Shown: positions 29,871 to 42,200, counted from the stretch's first letter. The stretch: 64,000 bases of DNA from Paramacrobiotus metropolitanus (GCF_019649055.1 NW_026570278.1:1-64000); one strand, 5' to 3'. Notes: generated by a model not told the origin, from the letters alone. Translations and numbers: made by a program.

Positions 29871-31548
29871 ATGGCGCGAACGTTTAGGATAGTTTCCCTG
29901 TTAGGACTGTTGTGTCTGGGTAATCTACACTTCCCCACGAATTCGCCGTAACGAACGGTTTACTAAGGGAATTCCTTGTTGTAGTCGGTGCGAACGATTA
30001 CGCGGATTACAGCTGGCAGCCGCATAACACATACGGCGTTATCCCCAACCAGGCCACCGGACCACCCGCTACCGCGCCACCGGCACCGGTCAGCGCACCA
30101 CCGTCACCTACGCAACCCAGTGCCACCGGCGCGCCCATACCTAAAGGTCACTACAATGCGGCTAAAAGTGCTTTAAAACAGTTCAACTAAGACAGATTGC
30201 TTTCCAATAGAACCCGAAGATTACGCGGTGAAACCCGGGGAGTTCCCGTTCATGGTCAGTCTCCGCGGGGATTACGGGCATTTTTGCGGCGGGGTCCTCC
30301 TGACGCCCACGCATGTCCTGACCGCCGCCCGCTGCTTCGCAAAGTCCGTCCGTCTGTTATTACCTTTTTAACCGTTAAACACTGTTTGAAACGTGAATTC
30401 TCGGTTGCTAGATTCGCGACTCAATGGAACAACCAGCTAACCGCGACGACCGGTATCATTTACCAGCCGGAGGTCTCACCGGCCAACACGGTGGGCATCC
30501 AGCGCGTCATCTATCACGCTGATTTCAACGAGTACGACAATAACATCGCTATTCTCAAACTGGCCAACTCCACCACCGGGACACTCCCAGGATCCACGCG
30601 GTCGCTCGGATGGGGCGGTCAGGCAGTAGTTGGGCAGGCGCTGACCGCTGTGGGGTGGGGCATCACCGGGCCCCAGGACTACCCGATGCCCAGTGTGCCG
30701 TACCAGCTGTACAAGACGCAGTTGCGTCTGGCCAAACCGGAGGAGTGCAGCAGCGCCGAGGGCTTCGGGCGCGGTATCGGGAAGCTGTGCGCTGTCAGCC
30801 ACAACCTCACCGTCTGCAAAGTGAGTTTCTTAGGCTTCTTAGTTTAGCGCTTTCTTAGGTATTCTTAATATAACAATTAATATCATTTATTATTGTCTGT
30901 ATTTACGGTATAACCTATAACATGTGTAAATGCCTAAATTAATGATTAGTATTTTCATTCTCTCAATTTTGGAATATTTATATTTGCTGTTCTTATAAGC
31001 AGTATTATACCTATTACAGTTCATTCGGAAATTTTTGCCTAGGAACTGAAAACAAGGGGTTTAGCTTATACAGAGCCTTACAGAGAATAAGAGTCCTTCG
31101 GCTCTGTGCATTCACGTACTGTACATACATTCAGGTTTAAATTTTAAAACCAGTGTACAGCAGAAGTACAGCAGTTATAGTGCGCAAACAACATCTGGGT
31201 TAATACTGCCACTAATCCTAACGCTGCGAATTTGGTCTAGAATGATGTCGGCGGCCCACTGGTTGACGTAAGCCAGCCCAAACCCAAGATTGTCGGCTTA
31301 GTAAGCCACGCAATTCGAGGGTAAAATGGCCATGGTAATTCTTATCTGAGAGACGCTGATAAACAATCTTCTGCAGATGTCCGGTTCCCGGTCCCGTGGT
31401 GTTGACAGAGGTACGACACTTTGCGGATTGGATCAACGGCGCCGTGGAGGCCGCCGATACTCCACAGAAACCTTTTGCACAGGGCAAATGTCTGGGTGAT
31501 TGTGGACAAACCGCGGCGAAAAAGCAGACATATATGATCGACTTTTAG
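29871..31548 (+). CDS. SPH: inactive S1 serine protease homologue, all three catalytic residues replaced
   Basis: Exons are 29871-29919, 29985-30146, 30211-30343, 30412-30820, 31241-31320 and 31377-31548. The open model has consistent splice phases and 334 residues. Exon 1 is a signal peptide (M-A-R-T-F-R-I-V-S-L-L-G-L). Exon 2 is a Pro/Thr/Ala-rich segment (A-P-P-A-P-V-S-A-P-P-S-P-T) instead of the D-Y propeptide. The protease fold is kept (C-G-G, A-A-x-C, A-I-L-K-L, G-G-P-L). However, the catalytic His is Arg (T-A-A-R-C), Asp is Asn (N-N-I-A-I-L-K-L) and Ser is Val (N-D-V-G-G-P). There is no I-V/I-I-N-G activation site. The short tail has two Cys and lacks the R-Y-C module. An intact frame with such clean replacement suggests a kept non-catalytic role, as for clip-domain protease homologues that act as cofactors or decoys. 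Confidence 0.8.
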
Positions 31549-32759
31549 CCGACAAAAAGCTGTTTTTTTCTTTGCTGTTCTCTTTTTCTTATGCACGCCT
31601 TTTACTTTATGTGTACTATACGACCAATGCAACACTAATAATATGTAAAAGCGAAGATTGCTTGGGTGAGACGCAGCTGACAAACTGACAAATTCCCAAC
31701 AACAAGTATCAAGTGCACTGCTGTCCCGTGGACGATGATTTAATTACACGAAGTAGCAGGATACTGGAGTTAAGCTCGTGCTGTACTTGACCGTCAATGA
31801 AATGTACACACCACTCCAACAGATTTGCATCGAAAACGAACTGCAGAATGATATTTCTCAGCGCTTAATAAAAGAAACATTAAGGTCAGTAAAGCAAAAC
31901 ACAAATTTCTTTAACGGGAACAGAAAAACGCAGGCGTGGTCACGTTACATATTAAGATAATAAAAACAATTTGAAAAGTTTAAAAAGCAACCAAAATCTG
32001 ATGCACATGTATTTGCATTGAATTTTGCACCATAATATTGAATACAGTTATGGCCGATATGCTGCCGAAATGATCAAGAACAGTGGACATCGTCTGGTAA
32101 ATGGTGACTGAACAAAAATTGGTGGGTGCAGTAAGGGAAGATTTAACGGCAGAGCGGAAATTACCGTTGGAATAATCGTAGTGCAGCGGCCCAGTATCCA
32201 AGTCCATTATGAGCTACCGGTAAATTTACGCAAGACTATTCACCGGGCTTCGACGAGTACACGGTTCGTAGTGACGGCTGACGTTAGTAGGCTAAAGACT
32301 ACACTCGCATATCCGCTCTTTCTTCTACAAATCAGATATCATCGTGGTTGTCGAACCCTGACGACAAATACCCGCAGTTTTCCGGCACTGACGGAAGCTG
32401 AACGGTGATGGTATCAGCGGCCAAGCCGTCCGCTGCAAGATCACGTGCAGGAACAGCGTGCTACCCTTCCGGGTCGCAGTTCAGGCGTATCCGGTCGCTA
32501 CAGACGTCATTATACCGGCATCGATGATTTACGTATCCGGACTAGCAAAAGTCCACACTAAACAGCGATGCTTGTCCATCGGCCGCTACGCAGAAGGCCG
32601 TTGCAGTACGGAAATGCACGTTAAAGCAGCTCGTCTGAGCCGAAGGAGGACCGGCCGGTTGTGCTCGCTGTGTATCTGTTGAATAATTTTTATTGGTTTA
32701 TACCAGCGCAGGCTGATTGTTCGATGAAGTAGGTACTGCCTTGATCTGCCTAGTTCCTA
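31549..32759. other. intergenic between SPH and SP-C, nothing recognised
   Basis: Short frames occur on both strands (31778-31960 plus, 32207-31980 minus, 32458-32682 plus), but none has a recognisable domain or splice partners. Confidence 0.4.
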
Positions 32760-32876
32760 TTAGACGCCGTATAAACTTCTGTTAGATCTGGGCGAAGAAC
32801 CGCGCCAAGCCGAGACAGCGGGCGGACGGCTTAGACGCCGTATAAACTTCTGTTAGATCTGGGCGAAGAATCCAGA
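32760..32876 (+). promoter_or_regulatory. SP-C promoter region with tandem 71-bp duplication and two TATA-like boxes
   Basis: The block TTAGACGCCGTATAAACTTC, extending on through GATCTGGGCGAAGAA, occurs twice at a spacing of 71 bp (near 32761 and 32832), ending 3 to 4 bases before the SP-C start codon region. Each copy includes TATAAA. The second copy lies about 37 bp upstream of the ATG, so if its TATA box is used the 5' leader would be almost absent. The first gives a leader of normal length. Confidence 0.6.
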
Positions 32877-35800
32877 ATGCGTTTTATACCAACGATCTTG
32901 CTGTGCGGCTGTTTACTGCCGTTAACAGCCGGTAGGTTGTAGACTTGTAGTCCTAGATTAGTAAACGAGCTAATAACTGCAAGTATTAGTGTGGACTATA
33001 ATATAAATATAGACTATAACTGCGTCTGCATCAAGTGAACCAGCTGAGCTTTACAGAGAAGATTATTCCAGTCGACTATCCGGGCAACAGCGACGCGGCA
33101 GCCGACAGCCGTAGTGTGGATGCCTTTGCCGAGGATCCCGAGGACACGGTCGCCAACAGTCAGTCGGATTCTCTGGGTCAGGTTTCTGCGCGGATAATAA
33201 GTAAGCGACAACTTGTACCGCGGTTACCTGATCCCATTGGGGTAGCGCGCCATATTATCGTGAATGGCGCGAGTGAGGATTTTACAGAGTTCTCGGATTT
33301 CTAAAACGGGCTTTTGATGCCTTACCCAGCAGTCAGGCATTAAAATTTCTTGGTGGTATTTGACCCCTGGATCGAGTTTACAACATCTAAAGCGAATTGC
33401 TATCGATTTTGGATGAATGTTTTCAGATGGCGTCGATGCTGAGGACGGTTTCAACTTTATCGTCAGTATACGCCACAACAGCAATCACGTGTGCGGGGGT
33501 TCGCTGCTGCCGGATCTCCGGTCGGTCATCACAGCCGCGCACTGCGTCCACGAGCGATAGTACGAGCGAAACTTGTCTGAATGCATGAATCACATTAAGT
33601 AATTTTCGTATATATTTATCAAGATGGACAAGAAAAACCTAGCAAAATCGTGCTTGCATTTTTTACAGTGGCGATCGCGTACCAGCACGGGACCTTACGG
33701 TCGCCGTGGGCATCCGCCGCCGCACCAACGTGCCACGCTCCAACATCATCGCCGTGCGGCAGGCCGTGGTGCAACCCGATTACCACCGGCAACGCATTCG
33801 CAACGACATCGCTATCCTGCGCTTGAGTGGCGGCGCCGCCGGCAAGGACAACGTCTCCAGCGTGAAACTTCCGCCGGCCAATCGGGAACCGGACGTCGAA
33901 ACGGTCCTGCACACCGCCGGCTGGGGGCAGACGCGCGAAGGACCGTACGGGTTAGCGTCGGACCAGTTGCTGCAGACTATGTTGAAAGTGGTGGATCGCA
34001 GGGTGTGCCAGCGGGCGCTGAATGCCGGCAAGATCCCACCAAGTCAGATCTGCACGGAGAACGCCGAATCAGGCACTTGTAATGTACGCTGTAGCCGGCC
34101 GAGTTGCACAGCATATCAAGCCCCTGCATATCATATATGAATACATATGGTGCCGTAGTTTTTAGCAGTTTGCCGAATTCCGAATTTTACTAACGCCTTT
34201 CGGTTGCGTAGGGCGACAGCGGTGGACCCTTGGTGAACCGAAGAAGTGACGGGGATTACTTGGTCGGAATAACCAGCTACGGAGTCACAGGGTAAAGTTA
34301 CACAGTGTGCATTAGATAAAAACGGTTTGCGAGTGAAAAGGCGTCAAGAAGGTCCTGCTAAACCGAAAAACCTTAGTTATAATCTGTGGAGTTTATGAGC
34401 TGAAATTCATAAGCAAAGTTTTTTCTTAATAAAAACGATCTTTTTGAAAACGTTGTTGCGCTTGGGAATTAAGCGACGTGGGTGACCCATTTAAGTAACG
34501 TTTAGCGACCGAAATATGAGAAAAATCGAATTAATGAAGAAACAGCGCTTCTCTGTTCGAATCCGATGCTGCATGGCAATGTGAAGCGCTCTCTGACTGT
34601 GTTCCTCTTGAACACTGTTTATTATACCAATTGAGCCAACACGAATCGCGACATACTTACGTACATCGAATTTTACCCTTTACATACTTACATCGAAGCT
34701 CGAAAGAGGCCTGATTGGCTGGGCTTCGATGTAAGTCCATTTTCGCTCGAAGTCTGTCGCGGGGCGTTGACGAAAACCGTTACACAGATAGGCGTACCTT
34801 GTAACGGGTCTAAGCGACGCCCAGTTACTTACAAACTTCGTGTTTCTGCGATTTTGATTGGCTGGTCAACATTTTGAGTTAGATCGAGACTGCCTACCGC
34901 CAATAGCAAAGTCCGAAATCACGTGGATTTTCTCCATACTTTTTGCTGCCGGTGCAGTTAACAGCAAGAAACACAGTAAAACAACGCGTTCTTCTGTTTT
35001 TTTATTTTCCAAGTTCTTCTATGCTTTTTTATTACTTTTATTTTCAGTTTAATTATTAAAATGGGGATTTAAAGTGGTAAATGCTGATACCTTTATGTCC
35101 ATAGCAGGGAAGCCTGCATTTCTGGGATTCCAGAGAAAAATCGTTTATTTTACAGTACAAAACGTTTTTACAGTTTAGCCCGACGAGTTCTTACGTTTTG
35201 GATTTTTTCTTAACATCAGCTTTGAATATTGTCGAGATGCGTATTACAATTCGCTAGGAAGGCCAAAACGTGCTTAATACCTGTTTGGCCTTCTTTGATG
35301 ATTTGTGATAATCTCGACATCGATTGTTGGCGCCGTATCGCAGGAAACCCTGCCTGCTGGCTATCCAGCTGTAGCTAATGTTGGCTGCCTTCTATAGTTC
35401 AGCGATTGTTCTGCTTTAACACCTGTAAGGGCGGGACGCCCCGCCCTCCTGAGTAGCTATTCGCTGTTTCTGGGGATTTCCACCCCGCACATTGCTGCGC
35501 TGTTTTGACGGATCTGCAGCACAGTTGCACTGGCTGCAGGATCCTTCCTCATTAGTCTGGTGTTGCTGCGCCACGGTGCGCATTAGATTCGGCAATAAAG
35601 CCTCATCCGGGTTCACCGCTGTTCGCTGTCGAGGATACGCGTGGCGGCCCCGCGTTATACACCCGACTGCCACTATTCTTACTGAATAGCCTTGCACAGT
35701 AAGCCGGATAAATGTTTTTATTTGAAATTGATGGGATAAGGTTTTAATTGGCTTGATGTATTTTAGTCAGTTTTTAATTTTGGCCTGTGTTGTATGGCTA

Positions 35801-37557
35801 TAAATGTACTTATTAGACTATACTGTTGCACAGAGGGTTCCCGCTTCGATCTGGCTACCCAGCAATACAATTATGTATTATGTTAGCCGCGTAATTCTAA
35901 CTCTATGTAGTTAAAAATTAAAGTATTCTATAATAAGCATTTTTTGGCGCTCTTTGTGATCGCGGGTTATGAATTTGTAGCAATATTCTTTGTATAGAAA
36001 TGCTGTGCTGGAACATAAAATGTCAGCGCAGCATCTATTAAAGTGTGTGCGTCTTGGCTGTTTTGCGCACGCGGTCGGGTTTAGCCTTTACGGACATGCA
36101 CGAAAGATGTGCAAACGGGCGCGGTTTTGCATTCTTTGTATGTAAATGCACGGTAAAAATCGATGTAAGTAAGTCCCTGATGCGCCTGTGCGCAATGACT
36201 ATGTTGCTTTGAATAATAAATTTAAATTTCTGAACCGCGGACCGACTGACAGATTTTCACATTTCATGTCACCACCGCCACTCGCGCCTAAAAGTTAGAC
36301 GCCGACACCGAGGAACTTCCTGCGGAAGCTTTCCGACACGTTCAGAAAGCATGGGGTACTCCTACTACTCTGCATATATTTTCACGACTGACCGCACTAC
36401 GAACATCGCAGGAGGAAGTGGCACATTTGAAGGCGGTATCAGTTTCGGAATCAGGCGTGTGGATCCATGCATTACCGGGAGCATGTCTCGGTAACCTATT
36501 GGATGACAACGCTTTTCGCATTAGCGTTGCGCTACGTCAGGGAGCGCCGATCGTTACTCCACACGTGTGCGTTTGTGGTGGGTTGGTCGACGAGTTAGGC
36601 CGGCATGGACTTCGCTGTAAGCGGTCTGCCGGAAGACTACCACGACATGACGGAATCAGCGCGGAATTTGCTCGAGGCTTGAAGTCAGCCGGTTTCCCTT
36701 CTAGAATGGAACCAAAAGGTCTGTCTGTGAAGGATAAGAAAAGGCCGGACGTGATCACACTAATACCGTGGGCGCGCGGGAAAACCGCTGGCCATAGACG
36801 TTACCTGCGTGGACACGCTGGCGGTCTCGTATATCGACCGCACTTCCGTGAACGCCGGCGCAGCAGCCGAACTGGCTGAAAGGAAGAAACTAGCGAAACA
36901 CGCTTGGTCCCGGCTTGGATGCAAACAAGATACGATTTCGTTGCTGCAGCCTTCGAAATTTACGGACCTTATGGAGATGGTACTAAAAAATTATTGGAAA
37001 CGGTAAACGGTTGGAAACGGTATAGCGACTTCAACTGACCAAAAGCGGGCGAAATAGTTTTTTAAACAGCGAATATCTATGCAAATACAACGGGGAAACG
37101 CGATTTGTGTAATGGGTACGATCCCCGATCAGGATAGCATAGAGGAAGTGTTTCTTTTGTAAATGCCGTTTTGCTCTGGTGCATAGTTTGTACTCGTACC
37201 ATGATACTTATTAAAGGTTAAGATTAAGTTTACACATTTTTGGTCACACAGTATACGTTCTGATGAACACAGAATCACTGGGTAACAATGCACGCAAGCA
37301 ACAATATGTGGTGGAAATTGGATTACTGTGCTTAATTGTAAGCCGTTTGTTGGCAACGGGGTTGACTGGGTTCGTTGTGTAGGTGTCGTCGGGGGACAGC
37401 GGACGCTTTCACCAAGGTCAGCTACTTTACGGAGTGGATCCAGCGGCGTAGCGGATGGCGAAACACCTACCGGAAGTACGGCCGCACCCCGGACCAAGCG
37501 ACGCACAACCCTTCGTCGACGGACGACCCCAGCACCGGTGGAAGACGATGTGGATGA
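32877..37557 (+). CDS. SP-C: secreted S1 serine protease, C-terminal module wrecked by frameshift
   Basis: Exons are 32877-32931, 33057-33200, 33427-33559, 33669-34083, 34212-34291 and 37383-37557. Phases agree throughout, giving 333 residues as read. It has a signal peptide, a propeptide with K-I-I-P-V-D-Y-P-G and S-R-S-V-D-A-F-A, and the activation site A-R|I-I-N-G. The triad is intact (T-A-A-H-C, N-D-I-A-I-L-R-L, G-D-S-G-G-P) with Gly at position 189. In exon 6, after W-I-Q-R, one extra base near 37443 relative to SP-E shifts the frame. The natural continuation (E-T-P-T-G-S-T-A-A-P, acidic linker, then C-Y-R-S-G-A-R-V-I-C) is read in another frame up to 37819, and A-R-Y-C lies in yet another frame near 37855. 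The protease domain could still be made. Intron 5 (3.1 kb) holds a MITE and a retroelement fragment. Confidence 0.75.
34690..34735. repeat. short inverted repeat in SP-C intron 5
   Basis: CTTACATCGAAGC at the left and GCTTCGATGTAAG at the right form a perfect 13 bp stem with a 20 bp loop. Confidence 0.7.
35424..35656. mobile_element. short dispersed GC-rich element, copy 2 (MITE-like)
   Basis: A 233 bp copy of the element at 12152-12392, same orientation and nearly identical apart from an 8 bp deletion. The flanks TTAACACC and TATACACC may be a diverged 8 bp target-site duplication. It lies inside SP-C intron 5. Confidence 0.75.
36300..37030 (+). pseudogene. non-LTR-type retroelement, C-terminal region, frameshifted
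   Basis: The frame 36418-36790 encodes S-G-V-W-I-H-A-L-P, a long R-I-S-V-A-L-R-Q-G segment, C-x-C-G ... H-G-L-R-C (zinc-binding-like) and K-R-P-D-V-I-T-L-I-P-W. This is followed, in a second frame from 36790, by D-V-T-C-V-D-T-L-A and A-A-A-E-L-A-E-R-K-K, and then in a third by F-V-A-A-A-F-E-I-Y-G. This order is familiar as the tail of a widespread invertebrate reverse-transcriptase protein, where these segments are contiguous. Two frameshifts make this copy dead. It probably belongs to the same family as 17437-17690. Confidence 0.75.
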
Positions 37558-38760
37558 GGAAGAGGTGGTAGAGAACGAGGAAGATGAGGAAAGTAGCGAC
37601 TGCGAATGCGGTGAACTGGAGGACTGTTACCGCAGCGGCGCGAGAGTGATCTGCGATCTGCCCAGTAGACTGGAGGAATGTTACGCAGAGCGGCTGCCGT
37701 GTGATACGCCGTACGGTGAACTGCCGTGTCAAGTACGGTTCGCCACCGTCCGCTGTACTCTACGATCACCGTATTCCTCGTTGGCTCGCCTGGCTCGGAT
37801 TCCTTTTATCCCTCGGTAGAGAGCTATTAAAACGGTTTCTGTCACGGAGACGCGAGATATTGTGTCAAAGTCTGAACTGCTTTTAATTAAGGATTGTCAG
37901 TTCTGATTGCACGGAATAAATCGACTGGAATATAAAGACTACCAAGATTTTGGGGAAGGTCCACAATATTTTTGACTCAGCAATTAAAACCGACCGTTCT
38001 CATTCTGATTACGAGCTGCAACTGTTCGTTTTATTAGGGAATTTTAGATTTCACATGGTTCAGGCTCCGTCCACTAGAAACTACTGCGTCACATAAACAG
38101 TACGTTACCAGATTGAACAGCGTTTAAAATGCTTGTACGGATGCTCACTTGCAGTGACGTACAGCTGAAAAATAAATTGAGTCGAGAGTGCCGAGAGCGT
38201 GACCAACCTGCTCTCGGGGAGGCGGTTAGAGCACATAAAAAAGATCCACAGGCAGCATGCGCTGGCTTGTCGCTCAGCCGTATGGCTGAGCCGTTGCACA
38301 GATCCACGCAAGGCAGATAGTTTTTACGCGTCAGCCAACGACGTTAGGTTACGGCGCCTTACGTCGCGAACGGACGTAAATCGACCCGTAACGCCAACTT
38401 CTACCCGCACGTCGAACTGGACGGAACTTGTTTTGTGAAATCTAAAATTCGCTATTATACCGAAATTACAGTACGATAGTTCTCATTGTACCTATAAATG
38501 TCGACTATCTGCAGACCACCACAACTCCGCGAAAGCAGCAACAATGCCGGACAAAACATTTCTTTAAATGAATAAGAAAGCCGTTATAGGTATCCCTGTA
38601 GGCAATGAGGCCCGCGCATTGCTGCTACCATGGATATTGCTTTTTGTGCACTAATCAGGTCTACGTAAAGATCTTAGTACAGTTAATTCTGTGTAGGTCG
38701 TTTATGAAACTGGCACGCTATCATTGCGGTCTGTTGCGTTCGAATCTGGCCATATTATCA
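37558..38760. other. SP-C 3' remnant and intergenic stretch
   Basis: Up to about 37890 this is the out-of-frame remainder of the SP-C tail. Beyond that I see no convincing gene. Confidence 0.5.
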
Positions 38761-38769
38761 TTTTTTGTT

Positions 38770-39030
38770 GGCTAAGGCTATTTTGCCGCACTTTTCTACA
38801 GTGCGTCAAAATAGCCTTTTGCTATTTTGCCGCACACTGCGTTAAAATAGCCCTTAGCTATTTTGCCGCAGTATGGTAGGCAAAATAGCCATTTGCTATT
38901 TTGCCGCACACTGCGTTAAAATAGCCCTTAGCTATTTTGCCGCAGTATGGTAGGCAAAATAGCCATTTGCTATTTTGCCGCACGCTGCGTTTAAACAGCC
39001 TTTAGCTATTTTGCCACACTATGGTCTAAT
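38770..39030. repeat. tandem array of ~74-bp units, each palindromic (GGCTATTTTGCCG), left block
   Basis: About three and a half units with GCTATTTTGCCGCAGTATGG and GCAAAATAGCC alternate in both orientations, so each unit can fold. The same satellite, in inverted order, occurs at 49065-49285. Confidence 0.85.
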
Positions 39031-39039
39031 TTGCGACAG

Positions 39040-40096
39040 TAAAGGGTACGAAATGCACTGCCAAATAAAGTCACATTTTCTCCTGGATTTGGTCGATTGC
39101 CGTAAGCCGACCTTGACTTGTATCGCTGGAATTCGTAAAAGCACGTCCTTGGGAAGGTTCTTTTACCACGGAGACCGAATACTGGACATGAAGCTAGTCG
39201 AGGGCGGACGGCTCCCGATGAGTGCATATTCGGAAACGGGTTGTGTGACAACAATTTCTATTTGGTATCAGATCAGCGGCATAAAGCCCATTCAAAGAAA
39301 AGTCTGCCCCAGTCAACAAATAACGAAAATTGTCCACCGCCGAATATACGTTTCTTTCGATTTCGGCAAAAAAGACAGCCCAAGTGGTCACGAGAAATTT
39401 CGTCGTCGGACATTTCGCCACAGGTATTTCGTCGCAGAAGCTAACTTGTTTTGAGACAACTCGATTTGCTGCCGTTTTGTTGTGTGACATTTGAGCGCGC
39501 GACGTTGGCGAAGTCGAAAATTATAAACTAGTTTATGCCACCGAACAGCCATATGGATATTGGCCCCAAGAACGAGTTGCCCTTAGACGCGATGTTTGTA
39601 AAAGCAATTATCACGCGACGACCTGTCGCGCAGCCAAAAATCGCTAGCCGCATAAACAATAACAACGCGTCGCCAGTCGCGTATGAAAGCGTGGATGCGC
39701 ACAGCCGGCCTGTGGACCTATGGATCACGCCATTCATAAAGCGCCTCCATATGTGATGGCGATTGTACATAATGTGAACAAAAAAACAACAAACTACTGG
39801 CTACCCAGACAATGCACGATCGCGACACCGTAGGCTTCTCACTGGAAGTTTCGACAACAGCCAGTATACATAACAAAATGCCTGCGCCGATTTACACTAA
39901 TAAAAATGATCGAATTTAAACGTTAAAAAAACATCCAAATCGTTAGTGCCACTCATGGCCTTCGGACGTGCAGGCAATGTACCAAAAACGGCTGCTGCAT
40001 TTCCGCGGACTACAGCTAGGCTTAATCGCTGTCTCAAAAAAGCGGTAGATCGCGGTTCCCCGGTAACTTCACGGATCTTTCTGCCAACGAAACGCA
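39040..40096. other. open but unassigned segment inside the 38.8-49.3 kb block
   Basis: A plus frame at 38975-39454 and a minus frame at 39490-39194 are both open. Another pair overlaps at 39528-39770. Nothing recognisable. Confidence 0.35.
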
Positions 40097-41383
40097 TCAG
40101 TTCGGCAAAAGGCGCTCCTGGAAGTTATTAGATTCCATAAACTCGTCAATGGAATCCCCTTTTCGGACACGGTCATCCGCGTCGTCGGTGTCCATGCGTC
40201 CGCCGTTGGCAGTTTCTCCAGTCGGAGGAATCCAAGACGAGGCAGTTAACTGCTTGGCTTCTTCACCGGTATTCGCAGACGAGGCGGCTAATTTCTTCGC
40301 ATCTTCAGCGGCTAGTTTCTCCGCTTCTTCCGTTTACAAACCTTCCCATCTCGCCCAGTGTTTGCTCTCCTTGCTGGAGTCATACTGCGGAATGTCGACA
40401 GGGCAATCGGCGCAGTCGTTCAGCACCGTCCAGTGCTTTTCATGTGGGATGCTCCAGTCAGCCACCAAGGTATCCCTGGTGTTCCATGTGGTGGCATCAT
40501 TTTTTCCGACGGGGAAGTTCCTTCGCTGAAGGCGATGTAGCATTGCTTCGGTGAATGTCGGCGCGGGCAACTTCAACGAAGCAATGCAATCGTGGTGTTA
40601 ATAGAGCCCCGGGCGACGTGCATGGCCCGCGTGCAGAAGTCTTCGTAGGCGGTCGCGCGCTTCGCTACATCGGCGTCCATCAACGCTGTATGCGCTGTTA
40701 CCCAGTTCCGGATCGTGAAGTCCGCTGCGCGTTGAGGCAGGTACGAGCCGTCCCGCGGACGCTTCACACGGGAATGATCCAAAGCAAACGGGTAACCGTT
40801 CATCTGGCTTTCCATCCAGGTCTGAGGGCCGATGTACCATTGTGCGACGTTTGGCCGTACTGCTCTGGGTTTAGGAGATTTGACGGAATGGATCTCGTGC
40901 AGCAGGTCGCACATCGCCTGTTCGGAGAATAATCCAGCGGTTGGCCGGCGATATGTGCCATCTTCGGCAACCCGCATAACGCGGCCCTGCAGATCCTGCT
41001 GTTTCAGCGGATTCAGTGCAGCCTCCACAGGGGGAGATTCCTCCATTGCTGGAGCATTCGGTTGTCCGTCAGCAATGGGCTGCTCCAGGTCGGAGGCAAT
41101 CAGACTCCAAATACGGAGGGTGATCAGCCAGTTCCGGGAACCGGTCACGTGCATCCTGCAGAAACTGGTCGACGGCTTTGGGCCGAGCAAGCCAAGCCCG
41201 CAGGCGATCATGACCGGACTTGACTCCGGATCCCGTAGCCACAATGGCGTCCCGCATGTCGGCTGGAATTGTCTCCAGGGTAGCGAAATAAACGTCATCA
41301 AAGCCTGCATGAATGCAGAAATATTCTGGAATTGTCCAGTGCTGCGGTAAATTTGGTGCATCTGATATCGGCAGGCACCTCAA
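40097..41383 (-). pseudogene. unrecognised element-like protein, three frames, broken
   Basis: Minus-strand coding-like sequence runs from about 41383 to the stop at 40097, with changes of frame near 41100 and 40575. It contains an N-terminal part with L-R-A-W-L-A-R-P-K-A-V-D-Q-F, a middle part with Y-I-G-P-Q-T-W-M-E-S-Q-M-N-G-Y-P-F and a His/Cys-containing part (D-C-A-D-C-P-V-D-I-P). A C-terminal Ala/Glu/Lys stretch with E-A-E-K-L-A-A-E-D-A-K-K repeats follows. Composition and length would suit a gag-like or structural protein of a mobile element, but I do not recognise the family. Confidence 0.45.
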
Positions 41384-41484
41384 AGATAAATTTCGCTAGC
41401 CATGTTAATGGAAGAAGCGATAACGGCTAGCAGTAAAGAAAGAAGCTTTTTGCACACGTAACTTTAAATTTTTAAAGTGAAAAA

Positions 41485-42200
41485 TTGGAAGAAACCGATA
41501 GACTTTGCCGGTGCATCATCTGCAATGACAACATTGGCGGAGTGATACGGGCGTTAAAGACTCACCATGACCTGAACTGGGTCGACGGTAGACCATCGTC
41601 ATCCGCCCCTCCGCAACCAGAACGGAAGGTAAATCGACGCCGGAAGACTCAACCAGTAGCCACCCAATGGCTGAGCAACCTAAGCTCACAGCCATCCGAC
41701 CTGGAGAGTTAGGAAGAAGCGAGTCGACCGATCCAACCGACGGATACGGCCGACCAAGGTGCACCGACCTCAGAGCTTGTAAACGGTAACGTGCCACCGA
41801 CCACAAAAGTCGGAGATGGTAACATACCAGAGGTCGACCTTGAAAGTGGAACAGCAATAGAGTACGAGGACTACGACTCGGATGGTTTGGACGTACAAAG
41901 TTCGAGTGATTCACCGGATACGGACTCAGATAATGAACCTTTGGAAGAATCCGAAGAGGATGACGACGAAAAATTCCACCCGTGAGTTCGACACTGCAGG
42001 TCGGATAAACCGCGGAACGACGACTTGGATGACTCGTCCGAGGAAGACAAAGAACCGACCTACGACGTCAGGCTAACTACAGCTCATGGTCGACCCTCCT
42101 CCGGAACAGACCGGACAGAAAAAGGCAGTCAACCCTGAACGACAAGCGAAACTTGACCAACTTAAAATTTAAAGGGAATTCGGAGGAGGCCAACCGGAGG
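41485..42200 (+). pseudogene. degenerate leader ORFs upstream of the reverse transcriptase fragment
   Basis: Plus-strand pieces include a segment with C-R-C-I-I-C-N ... H-H (possible small zinc finger, 41510-41570) and a very acidic segment (41791-41985). Frames change several times. They have the same Gln/Pro/Glu-rich, 'gtcggag' flavoured composition as the gag region at 1-6.8 kb, so they probably belong to a related LTR element. Confidence 0.35.

Noticed and set aside
33619-33912. Minus-strand ORFs opposite SP-C, SP-D and SP-E exon 4
   Set aside because: They recur as antisense shadows of the same coding exon and carry no splice partners or motifs.
38770-39030. Repeat array as a CRISPR
   Set aside because: Units are contiguous, palindromic and have no unique spacers of constant length; the genome is eukaryotic.
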